Assembly (NCBI GenBank): GCA_016795325.1
Contig: JAEUHY010000047.1
Span: 1 to 59,950 of the forward strand
Reading direction: 5' to 3'
From: Planctomycetota bacterium
GTDB taxonomy: Bacteria; Planctomycetota; UBA1135; GCA-002686595
DNA length: 59,950 nucleotides
A program made the position numbers and the translations under genes. Positions within the stretch are counted from its first letter, which is position 1; each line of letters starts with the position of its first letter. Below are positions 27,565 through 34,985 of the stretch, piece after piece. The notes below the pieces were generated by a model. The model made no database searches. It saw only the letters and a program-made list of their open reading frames with translations, and was not told the DNA's origin.

Positions 27565-27934
27565 GTGCTCCACCGCCTCGACCGCTACCAGGAGGCGATC
27601 GAGACCGCCGACCGCGGCATCGGCGCGGCGCGCAAGCAGCTCCAGCGTGTGGCCGAAGACCAGGACACGCGCCTGCAACGCGCCACGCGGCTCGCGCGCA
27701 TGGGCCTGCGCGACGAAGCCGCCGCCGGGCTCGCCCGCGCACCAATTCGGCCCCAAGGACGGCTTCTGCTCGTTCCAAACCGCCTGCGTGCACGCGGTGC
27801 TCGGCAACCCGACGGACGCGCTCGAAGCCCTCAGCACGGCGCAAGTGCGCAGCTACTTCATCCGCAGCGAACAACGGAGCAGCGAGTTCGACTTCCTGCG
27901 CGGCCTGCCGGAGTTCGACAAGCTGATCAAGTGA
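27565..27934 (+). pseudogene. Truncated, frameshifted copy of the kinase 3' end (direct repeat copy 2)
   Basis: This 370-bp segment corresponds to codons ~581-703 of the kinase at 22799. A 2-base deletion near 27742 (G-C-C-C-G-C-G-C-A-C-C-A against the longer G-C-C-C-G-C-G-C-G-C-A-C-C-A) shifts the frame. The first part reads R-Y-Q-E-A-I-E-T-A-D-R-G-I-G-A-A-R-K in one frame and the second F-D-F-L-R-G-L-P-E-F-D-K-L-I-K in another, ending at the same stop. There is no kinase domain upstream. It is either a remnant of a second, paralogous kinase gene or the far end of a duplication made when the DprA/PRTase cassette was inserted. Confidence 0.88.
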
Positions 27935-27991
27935 GTGGCCTGGACTCGGGCTCGCGCTAGCGACGGCGCCGCGTGATCGGCGCGGTCCGCC

Positions 27992-30724
27992 ATGCTCGCA
28001 ACACTCGCTGCCTTGCTCCACGCTTCGCTCGCTCCACAGCAACGCGACTCTGTGCAGCCCTACGAAGTGCGCTCGGCCTCGGGCGAGTGGCGGGCGGCGA
28101 TCGATCCCACTTCGCGTACGGGCGAGGGCCCATCCAACGTGCGCGTCGAGTGCAACGGACAGCTCGTTTGGGCGAACCAGTTGCCGTTCACCCTCGTCGC
28201 TGCGCGACTGAGCGAGAGCGGAACGCTGGCGGGCTTCGGCTTCACCGACGGCCTGCCGCCAATGTTCCCGCGCGGCGACCTGGTGATCGCTGCGGTGGAC
28301 GCGCGTGGATCGATCCGGCTGGACGATCGCACGCCGCTGACAGGCAGCCGTTACCCGCACGGGCCTGCGGAGCCGACGCCGTACGGCTTGTTGCTCGACG
28401 GCAGTGGCGAGCAGCTCGTGCTGCGCGTTGCTGCCGACTCAGGTCCGCCGTCCGAGTGCTGGTGGCGCTACTCACTGCTCGACGGCAAAAAACTGCCCAC
28501 GCTCGATCCGATGGCGCGCCTCGAGGCGCGCGACGAGCTCGGCTGGATCGAATGCGTGGCAGCATTGCCCGACGCGCCACTTACTTTGGTCGAGTGGCGT
28601 TGGCGCAGCGACGCGGCCGTCGAGCGCTTCCCTTGGCGCTGGGTCGTGCTGCTCGACGACGACGGCGCTGCGGTGTGGACCATGCCGCTCCACGTGCCGC
28701 CTCCTGCGCGTGTCCGACAGTTCGCGTCGACGAACGAAGACGAGGCCCCCGACGTGTCCGAGGAGTCGGCGATCCTCGCGCCCCCGGTGGAGAATACCTT
28801 CGAGCTGTGGCATCCCGACGAATTCGCGCGCGTGACGTACCAGGTCTGCCCCGCAGTCGCAGCAAACGCGTGGGAAGTCCGCGAGATCACGCGCCGGCGC
28901 GCAGCTGTCGAAACGGCCGAGCAACGGACAGAGGGCGTGTCGGTTGAAACATCGGCGATCGACCTCGCGCTCGAAGTGCTCGGCGAAGTACGACTCGAGG
29001 TCGAGGAACGCCCCGTCGGTTGGAACACCGGCATTGTCGGATTCGAGCCGCAGCCGACGGGGACGCTTCGCGCCCTGCGCTGTCGCGCGCCCGGCGAGTT
29101 CGAGATTCTCAGGATCGATGAGCGTGGCGCCGTGTTGCAGATCCTCCCCGTCACCGGCTTGCCCGCCGAGTTCGAAGCCGAGCAGTGGATTGCCTTGGCG
29201 AACGACCGTTGGCTCGCCGCGAGCGAGCTCGAGGGCCGGGACGAGCGCGAACCCTGGTTCCTCATCGACGCGAACGGCGTCGCAGCAGCGATCGACGCTT
29301 TCCCGGCCGTAAGCAAGCTCAAATTGGCCGCGACGCAGGACGGAGGTTTCGTGGCGCTAGCGCTGCTCGATGGACCGGACGAACTCGCGCTGACACTGGC
29401 GCGCTTCCGCGCCGACGGCGCGCGCGCTTGGTCGCTCAGCAAGTGCATCCTCGACACCGAGCCTGACGGTCAGCCGAGCGAAGAAGCGTCGTTCAACATC
29501 TTTCACGATGCGGCAGACGTGGCCGTCGGCCCGAGCGGACAAATCTACGTCTTGTCAGACGGCTTCGATCGCGACTTCGTGTGTGCGTTCGACGCTGACG
29601 GACAGCATCGCTCGACGATCCGTCTCGCGTTCGCGGGCGACAAAGACGTAGACGAGTACGAGCGCCCTTCTCGCTGGCTGCGCGAGCTGTTGATCGAGCC
29701 CTCGGGCGCGTTCCTTGTGAACGTCGGCTACGACGAACACGAGCGCTGGGTTCGTTTCGACCGCGATGGACGCGAGCTCGCGCAGATCGAGCTGCGCCGA
29801 CAAGGCGCGAGCGCAGACTTCGGCCATTGGTCCTCGTTCGCGCTCGACGCGCAGGGCGTGCTGTGGAGTTCACGCGCGGACGAGATTCTGAGCTACGACG
29901 CCACGGGCCTGGCGACGACGCGTCACGGCTCGCCCCCGGCAACCAACCTGCTGTACAGGCCGCTGGAGCTGCACTTCGACGCGCACGGGCGAATCGTGGT
30001 CGTCGACGACCACTCGCGCGCAGCGCTGGCCTTCAGGGCAAGCGGTGAGTTCGATCAGTTGATCGCCGCGCCCGCGCACGAGTTGGGCGACGCCACTGCG
30101 TGGGACATGCGGGTCCATGCCGGCCCAGGGAGGCGCAGTCTGATCCAGACAGGCAAGTACCGCGATCGCTGGATCGAGTTGGGCGAGGACGGCGAGTTCG
30201 TCGCGGTCCGCCAACTCGGCGGGCTGCTCGCCGAGTGGTTGCCCGACGGAAGCATGTGGGTCGCCGATCGAGAATGGAGCGACGAATTGCTGCTCCAACG
30301 CTTCGCGCCGGACGGTCAAGTCCTCGCGCGAGTCGATCGCGGACCCCAACGCGTGTTCTTCGACGACATCCAGGCTCTCGGCGCGGGACCGAACAACGCT
30401 GTCGCGGTGCTGGCCAGGATCCGGCGCGAGCACGTGGCGGCGCTCTACGACGGCCAGGGCCAACTCTTGCGCTCGGTTCCGCTCGCCGCCGAGCCCAAGA
30501 TCATGTTCTACGCCGACTCCATTGCTTGGCGCGCTGACTGGTTGCTGACGGGCGGGGCCAACCCCAACGCGTTGCTCGTATCTCTGCGCAACGGCGCGCA
30601 GTTTCGAATCGCGAGCCCATCCTCGGACGGCTCGTTCGCGTGGAGCCTCTCCCCCGACGGCCGCGAAGTCTGGTGCGCGCGCGCGGAGCCGCTGAGCGTG
30701 CTGCGTTTCGCGTTGCCGGATTGA
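27992..30724 (+). CDS. Large exported propeller-like protein, unknown function
   Basis: This 910-residue protein has a short hydrophobic start (M-L-A-T-L-A-A-L-L-H-A-S-L-A) compatible with a signal peptide. It is rich in beta-strand patterns; blade-like repeats such as D-V-A-V-G-P-S-G-Q-I-Y-V-L-S, F-A-L-D-A-Q-G-V-L-W-S-S and L-H-F-D-A-H-G-R-I-V-V-V-D-D recall NHL/SMP-30 propellers in the C-terminal half. No active-site motif is recognised. It starts 57 bp after the frameshifted kinase copy and is probably the original downstream neighbour of the kinase before the cassette separated them. Function unknown. Confidence 0.7.
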   Translation: MLATLAALLHASLAPQQRDSVQPYEVRSASGEWRAAIDPTSRTGEGPSNVRVECNGQLVWANQLPFTLVAARLSESGTLAGFGFTDGLPPMFPRGDLVIAAVDARGSIRLDDRTPLTGSRYPHGPAEPTPYGLLLDGSGEQLVLRVAADSGPPSECWWRYSLLDGKKLPTLDPMARLEARDELGWIECVAALPDAPLTLVEWRWRSDAAVERFPWRWVVLLDDDGAAVWTMPLHVPPPARVRQFASTNEDEAPDVSEESAILAPPVENTFELWHPDEFARVTYQVCPAVAANAWEVREITRRRAAVETAEQRTEGVSVETSAIDLALEVLGEVRLEVEERPVGWNTGIVGFEPQPTGTLRALRCRAPGEFEILRIDERGAVLQILPVTGLPAEFEAEQWIALANDRWLAASELEGRDEREPWFLIDANGVAAAIDAFPAVSKLKLAATQDGGFVALALLDGPDELALTLARFRADGARAWSLSKCILDTEPDGQPSEEASFNIFHDAADVAVGPSGQIYVLSDGFDRDFVCAFDADGQHRSTIRLAFAGDKDVDEYERPSRWLRELLIEPSGAFLVNVGYDEHERWVRFDRDGRELAQIELRRQGASADFGHWSSFALDAQGVLWSSRADEILSYDATGLATTRHGSPPATNLLYRPLELHFDAHGRIVVVDDHSRAALAFRASGEFDQLIAAPAHELGDATAWDMRVHAGPGRRSLIQTGKYRDRWIELGEDGEFVAVRQLGGLLAEWLPDGSMWVADREWSDELLLQRFAPDGQVLARVDRGPQRVFFDDIQALGAGPNNAVAVLARIRREHVAALYDGQGQLLRSVPLAAEPKIMFYADSIAWRADWLLTGGANPNALLVSLRNGAQFRIASPSSDGSFAWSLSPDGREVWCARAEPLSVLRFALPD

Positions 30725-30819
30725 GGCGCGTTCGGTTCGGCGCCGAACGTGTCGCTGACGGCTAGCGACATGGGCTCGCGGCGAGTCGACGCTTGCGGTG
30801 AGATTGCGTTGCGTGCCGC

Positions 30820-30885
30820 TCAAAAAGGCGCCGAGTCAAAAGCGTCGCCGGAGTCGCGGCCGACCGAAGTCTCGACGATCTCGGC
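30820..30885 (-). pseudogene. Remnant of an ECF sigma factor 3' end
   Basis: The minus strand here reads A-E-I-V-E-T-S-V-G-R-D-S-G-D-A-F-D-S-A-P-F and a stop. It matches the C-terminus of the intact sigma factor at 34122-34916 (A-E-I-L-K-T-S-V-G-R-D-Y-G-D-A-S-Q-S-A-P-F), with about ten base changes over 66 bp. No sigma region 2 or 4 precedes it, so only the tail survives. Confidence 0.75.
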
Positions 30886-30949
30886 GCGCCGCGCGGCCAA
30901 CCTCCACCTCGCGCTCGGCGAGGGGCCCGGCCGGCGGAAGTCAGTCGTT

Positions 30950-31200
30950 CGAAGTTTCGAACGGCCGCGCGCCGGCGAGATCGAGCGCTTCCTCACCGGC
31001 CCCGCGGGTTGCGAGATCATCGCCGCGACCGCCGCCGTTGAAGGCCGCGCCGTGTTCATCAACGTGTCGCGTCCGGGCGAGAGCCCGAGCGAGCGCGTCG
31101 AGTCGGATGCCGCGCGCTGCAGCTCAAAGTGGCTCGACTTCAACTTCAACGGCCGTCCGCGCTCGGCGACGGTGGTGAGCCGCAAGAAACACCGCAGCGT
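30950..31200 (+). pseudogene. Remnant of a PhoX/DUF839 gene 3' end
   Basis: The plus strand reads G-E-I-E-R-F-L-T-G-P-A-G-C-E-I-I and A-V-F-I-N-V-S-R-P-G-E-S. The intact PhoX-like protein ends with G-E-L-K-R-F-L-T-G-P-R-G-C-E-I-T and M-F-I-N-V-Q-H-P-G-E-S. The remnant continues to R-P-R-S-A-T-V-V and fades out before the LysR gene. The upstream two thirds of the gene are absent. It is a fragment of a second PhoX gene or of a partial duplication. Confidence 0.75.
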
Positions 31201-31267
31201 GATCTGCGCCGGAACGCTCGGGGAATTCCATGGTCCGGGCCCGGCGCGCAGCTCGACAATCGGAGCC

Positions 31268-32146
31268 ATGAAAGACGACCTCAACGCGCTGCTGGTGTTC
31301 GCCCGCGTCGCCCAGTCGGGATCCTTCACCGCGGCGGCGAAGGCGCTGGATATGCCCAAGGCCACCGTCAGCGGCATGGTGTCGGCGCTTGAGACGCGGC
31401 TGGGCACGCGCTTGCTCGAGCGCACCACGCGCAAGGTCTCGCTGACCGAAGCCGGCCGCGTCTACCTCGCAAGTTGCCAACGTGCGCTCGAGGCGGTGCA
31501 GGACGGCCGCGCCGCAGTCGAGGCGCTCGCGGCGCAGCCGCAGGGCCGCCTGCGACTCAGCGCGCCGTTCGCGCTGTCGCGCTCGGTGCTCGCCCCGCTG
31601 CTCGCGGCCTTCATCACGCGCTATCCGCAGTTGCGGGTGACGCTGGACGTGAACAACCGGCCGGTCGACCTGCTCGCCGAGGACCAAGATCTCGCGCTGC
31701 GCGTCGGGGCGCCGCCGCCGAACGCGGCGCAGACCCACCGCATCACCGTGTTCTCGACGCGGCTGTACGCCTCGCCTTCCTACCTGCAGCGACGCGCCAT
31801 GCCGCGTCACCCGGACGAACTGCCAGGCCACGACCTGCTCGGGTACGCCGACCGCGACGGCCGCCTGCACTGGCGCCTGCGCCGCGGCGACGAGGTGGTG
31901 CTGGTCGAGGCCCGGCCGCGTCTGAGCGTCAACGAGCCCGACACCAACGTCGGCCTGATCGCCGGCGGCTGCGGCATCGGCTGGCTGCCGTCGTTCCTCG
32001 TGCGTGAGGACTTCGTGCGCTGCCTGCCCGACTGGGACGACGAGCCGGTGGAGTTGAACGCGCTGCTGCCGACGGCGCGCTCGCGCAATCCAAAGGCGAT
32101 GGCGCTGATCGAGTTCCTGCGCCAGTCGCTCGGGCCCGCGGCCTAG
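31268..32146 (+). CDS. LysR-family transcriptional regulator
   Basis: The protein is 292 residues from ATG 31268. The N-terminal winged helix-turn-helix is clear: L-L-V-F-A-R-V-A-Q-S-G-S-F-T-A-A-A-K-A-L, then K-A-T-V-S-G-M-V-S-A-L-E and R-L-L-E-R-T-T-R-K-V. The C-terminal effector domain (L-R-L-S-A-P, G-L-I-A-G-G-C-G-I-G-W-L-P) follows the CrgA/DmlR-type pattern common in proteobacteria. An upstream in-frame extension is remnant DNA, not part of the gene. The alpha/beta hydrolase gene lies 109 bp downstream on the same strand and is a likely target. The pair sits right after two gene remnants, so recent acquisition is plausible. Confidence 0.9.
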   Translation: MKDDLNALLVFARVAQSGSFTAAAKALDMPKATVSGMVSALETRLGTRLLERTTRKVSLTEAGRVYLASCQRALEAVQDGRAAVEALAAQPQGRLRLSAPFALSRSVLAPLLAAFITRYPQLRVTLDVNNRPVDLLAEDQDLALRVGAPPPNAAQTHRITVFSTRLYASPSYLQRRAMPRHPDELPGHDLLGYADRDGRLHWRLRRGDEVVLVEARPRLSVNEPDTNVGLIAGGCGIGWLPSFLVREDFVRCLPDWDDEPVELNALLPTARSRNPKAMALIEFLRQSLGPAA

Positions 32147-32255
32147 TCTTCCACCACTGTTCGGCGTCTCGAACAGTGCGTTCATTCCGCACCGTCTAGT
32201 TGGCGCTGCGGCCCCTGCCTAGATTCCCGCCCCGTTCTCCAACACGAGGTGGTTC

Positions 32256-33128
32256 ATGGCAAAGGATGGATTCCTGCATCGCACGCTGAGCGTGGGCGAT
32301 GTCGATCTGCACGCGGTCGAGCTCGGCCAGGGCGAGCCGGTGGTGCTCGTGCACGGCTTTCCGCAGCACTGGTGGATGTGGCGCACGCTGATGCGCGATC
32401 TGGCGGCCGCAGGCTTTCGCGCCATCGCGTACGACCAGCGCGGCATGGGCGGCTCGACCATCACGCCCGCCGGCTACGACAAGCGCACGCTCGCCAAAGA
32501 CCTCGCCGGCCTGCTCGACGCGTTGGGCGTGCCGCAGGCGGCCGTGATCGGCTACGACCACGGCGGCGGCACGGCGCTGGCGCTGGCCTTCGACCAGCCG
32601 CAACGCGTGACGAAGCTCGGCGTGATCGAGTACGCGCCGCCGGGCTACGGCTACGAGTACGGGCTGCAGCCGATGCGCAATTGGCAGAGCTGGCAGCTCG
32701 CGTTCTTCACGCAGCCCGACGTCGCGGTGCAGTTCATCGCCGGCAAGGAGCGTGAGCTGCTCGCCTGGTACTTCTGGCACTGGAGCGCGAACCCGGACGC
32801 GGTGGACCAGGCGGACTTCGAGGTCTACGTGCGCCAGCTGCAGAAGCCCGGCGCGCTGCGCGGCGGCTTCGCGCACTTCGCCGCGGTGTTCGACGACACC
32901 GAGCTGTTCAAGTCCTACGCCGGACGGCGCATCGAGGCGCCGGTGCTCGCACTCGGCGGCGAACGCGGCGCGGCCGGCTTTCCCGAAGGGGCGATGCGCC
33001 AGCTCGCGCGCGACGTGCAGGGCGCCGTCGTGTCCGGCGCGGGCCACTGGATCGCCGACGAGCAACCCGAGGCGCTGGCGCGGATGCTGACTGACTTCCT
33101 GCGCACGCCCGCGGGAAGCAAGGCATGA
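32256..33128 (+). CDS. Alpha/beta hydrolase, epoxide-hydrolase-like
   Basis: The protein has 290 residues. Landmarks: V-V-L-V-H-G-F-P-Q-H-W-W-M-W (oxyanion H-G-x-P), the nucleophile elbow G-Y-D-H-G-G-G with Asp as nucleophile, and G-A-G-H-W-I-A-D-E-Q-P with the catalytic His near the C-terminus. An Asp nucleophile points to the epoxide hydrolase/haloalkane dehalogenase branch rather than esterases. GAGGTGG precedes the ATG by 6 bases, one of the best ribosome sites in the region. No signal peptide is seen, so it should be cytoplasmic. It is probably regulated by the LysR protein encoded just upstream. Confidence 0.9.
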   Translation: MAKDGFLHRTLSVGDVDLHAVELGQGEPVVLVHGFPQHWWMWRTLMRDLAAAGFRAIAYDQRGMGGSTITPAGYDKRTLAKDLAGLLDALGVPQAAVIGYDHGGGTALALAFDQPQRVTKLGVIEYAPPGYGYEYGLQPMRNWQSWQLAFFTQPDVAVQFIAGKERELLAWYFWHWSANPDAVDQADFEVYVRQLQKPGALRGGFAHFAAVFDDTELFKSYAGRRIEAPVLALGGERGAAGFPEGAMRQLARDVQGAVVSGAGHWIADEQPEALARMLTDFLRTPAGSKA

Positions 33129-33193
33129 GAGACATCGAGCGAAGCTAGCTCAGCGCCGCCTCTCGCCGCCGCGAGTTGCCCGCCACCGGCCAG

Positions 33194-33979
33194 ATGCACC
33201 CATCCGAACGAAGGACGGCGCGTGGCGCGTGGTCGGACGGCCGACCGAAGCGTGAGGATCACGTGGCGGCGGACTTCGAGTTCCTCGGTGAGCGCGTCGA
33301 GCTCGATCGGAGGCCCTCGATCGCGCATCTGAGCCAGAGCGTGGACGAATTGGAACTCGGCGAGCTGGCGCGCTGCGGGCTTGTGGAGGTGCTGCCTTCG
33401 AAGGCGGGCCGCGCCGATGAACCCGCGTTTGCACGCGCTGCGCGGGTCGGACTCCAAGGCTTTGAGCTCGGCAACCGAACACCCGCCTCGGGGAGCTTCA
33501 AAGTCCGCCGCTCGAGCTCGCTCGCGGCGGGCCCTGAGTTTGGGCCGGTCAACGACGACGGCGACTCCATGCTCTTGTCGGCGCGCTGCGCTCCGTTCGA
33601 CGTCCAGTTCGCGGGCCACTTCGCGCTCACGACGACCGCGCTCGACGTCGCGCGCGACACGACGCTGCAGCTCGAGCCGAAGCCGCGGTACAGCGTCCGA
33701 CGCGCGCCCAACGCACCACGTTCGCCCGAGGACCTGGCGTACCTCTTGGAGTTCGCGTGGTTGGACGAGCGCGACACTTCGCAGCAAAACTGGCTCGACA
33801 ACGAACGCCGCCACGCGGGAGCACTGCCACGCGTCGGTGCTGCGCGCCGTCGCGTCGGAGCCGCACACTGGCGCTTGAGCGACTCGGTCGCGGGGAACGG
33901 GCCTGGCGAACCCGTGCCCGAGCAGCGCGCCACGCTCGACGAGCGCGAGGCGATCGAGGTCACCTTCGCGCCGAGTTAG
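33194..33979 (+). CDS. Hypothetical protein, possibly decayed
   Basis: This open frame gives about 261 residues from the ATG at 33194. It has a balanced acidic/hydrophobic composition in its middle part (A-D-F-E-F-L-G-E-R-V-E-L-D, F-A-G-H-F-A-L-T-T-T-A-L-D-V). No family was recognised. After the TAG at 33977-33979 the same frame continues sensibly (F-E-L-A-P-S-R-A-T-V-E-A-A-V-A-A-L-R-E-H-K) to a TGA at about 34053, suggesting a nonsense mutation in a once longer gene. The N-terminal ~20 residues are Arg-rich and the true start is unclear. A chance frame in GC-rich DNA is possible. Confidence 0.4.
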   Translation: MHPSERRTARGAWSDGRPKREDHVAADFEFLGERVELDRRPSIAHLSQSVDELELGELARCGLVEVLPSKAGRADEPAFARAARVGLQGFELGNRTPASGSFKVRRSSSLAAGPEFGPVNDDGDSMLLSARCAPFDVQFAGHFALTTTALDVARDTTLQLEPKPRYSVRRAPNAPRSPEDLAYLLEFAWLDERDTSQQNWLDNERRHAGALPRVGAARRRVGAAHWRLSDSVAGNGPGEPVPEQRATLDEREAIEVTFAPS

Positions 33980-34121
33980 GCGCGCGAGTTCGAACTCGCA
34001 CCGAGCCGCGCGACGGTCGAGGCTGCGGTCGCGGCGCTGCGCGAACACAAGTGAAGCGGCTGAGCGGCGGAGCTCGAAAGAAGGCGCGGCCGCGGAGTGA
34101 AGTCCGCGCGTCGCGCCCGGC

Positions 34122-34916
34122 TCAGAAGGGCGCCGACTGCGAAGCGTCGCCGTAGTCCCGACCGACCGAAGTCTTGAGGATCTCGGCCAGCTTGGCTTCG
34201 GCGCGCCGCAGCATCATGCGCAAGGCGTCTTCGCTGCGGCCGCCCAGGCGCTGGCCGGCTTCGCGCAGGCTCAGGCCCTGGAAGAAGACCAGTGTGATCG
34301 CCTGGCGGTACTCGGGGTTGAGCTGCTCGAGGCCCTTGCGCAGGTGCTCGAAGCGCTCGACGCGCGAGACGGTGCGTGTCACCGACAGCTCGTCGCTGGC
34401 GATCATGTCGAGCCCCGGCAGCAGGTCGCCGTCGGTGTTCGAGGTCGGCTCGAGCGACGTTTCGAGCGACGTGTCGCGCTTGGAGGCCGAGTAGTACTCC
34501 GCCTTGTCGCGGATCTTGTTCTGCAGGATCTGGATCAGCCACTTCAGGAGCGACTGCTCGCCGCGGTACTCGTAGCGCTTGAAGTCGCGCGTCGCCTCGC
34601 GAAAGGTCGTCTGCGCGAGGTCGTCGGGCTCTTCCTTGAGGCGCAAACGCGGCCCGAGCCGGCGGCGCGCGACCTCGACCATCAACGTGTGGTAGCGCGT
34701 GAACAGATCGTTGAGCGCCTGCGCGTCGCCCTCTTGAGCGCGGCGCACGAGCTCCGCGGTGTCGTCGCTCTCGAAGCCCTCGGGCAGCGTGAAGCGCGCC
34801 TGGGCGATCAGCGCGTCGTCGCTGTCGCGCGGCGCACGGCTCGCCACTTCGGCGGGTTCCGCGCCCTGGGGCTTGGGCTGAGGCTGGGGCTGCGCGTCGT
34901 CGGGGAGATTCGCCAT
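34122..34916 (-). CDS. ECF-type RNA polymerase sigma factor
   Basis: This 264-residue sigma factor has a Pro/Gln-rich N-terminal extension of ~30 residues. Region 2 reads E-P-D-D-L-A-Q-T-T-F-R-E-A and L-L-K-W-L-I-Q-I-L-Q-N-K-I-R-D; region 4 reads L-N-P-E-Y-R-Q-A-I-T-L-V-F-F-Q-G-L-S-L-R-E-A-G-Q-R-L-G. AGGAG lies 10 bases before the ATG. A remnant of a paralogue's 3' end lies at 30820. No anti-sigma gene is adjacent; the long linker and extension suggest an ECF group with internal control, but this is inference. It is followed on the same strand by nothing for ~140 bp, then the decayed frame. Confidence 0.88.
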   Translation of the reverse strand: MANLPDDAQPQPQPKPQGAEPAEVASRAPRDSDDALIAQARFTLPEGFESDDTAELVRRAQEGDAQALNDLFTRYHTLMVEVARRRLGPRLRLKEEPDDLAQTTFREATRDFKRYEYRGEQSLLKWLIQILQNKIRDKAEYYSASKRDTSLETSLEPTSNTDGDLLPGLDMIASDELSVTRTVSRVERFEHLRKGLEQLNPEYRQAITLVFFQGLSLREAGQRLGGRSEDALRMMLRRAEAKLAEILKTSVGRDYGDASQSAPF

Positions 34917-34985
34917 GACTTTCGTCTCCTACGGTAATCGATCGCCGCGCGGCCTGCTTCGCCGCCGCGGAAGGCCAACGAACCG

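Noticed and set aside
30749..31267. N-terminal extension of the LysR protein
   Set aside because: The extension contains remnants of other genes; the LysR helix-turn-helix begins right after ATG 31268, as is normal for the family.
33984..33999. 16-bp palindrome GCGAGTTCGAACTCGC as an operator
   Set aside because: It overlaps the tail of a probable decayed gene and lies far from any start codon; short GC-rich palindromes are common here.
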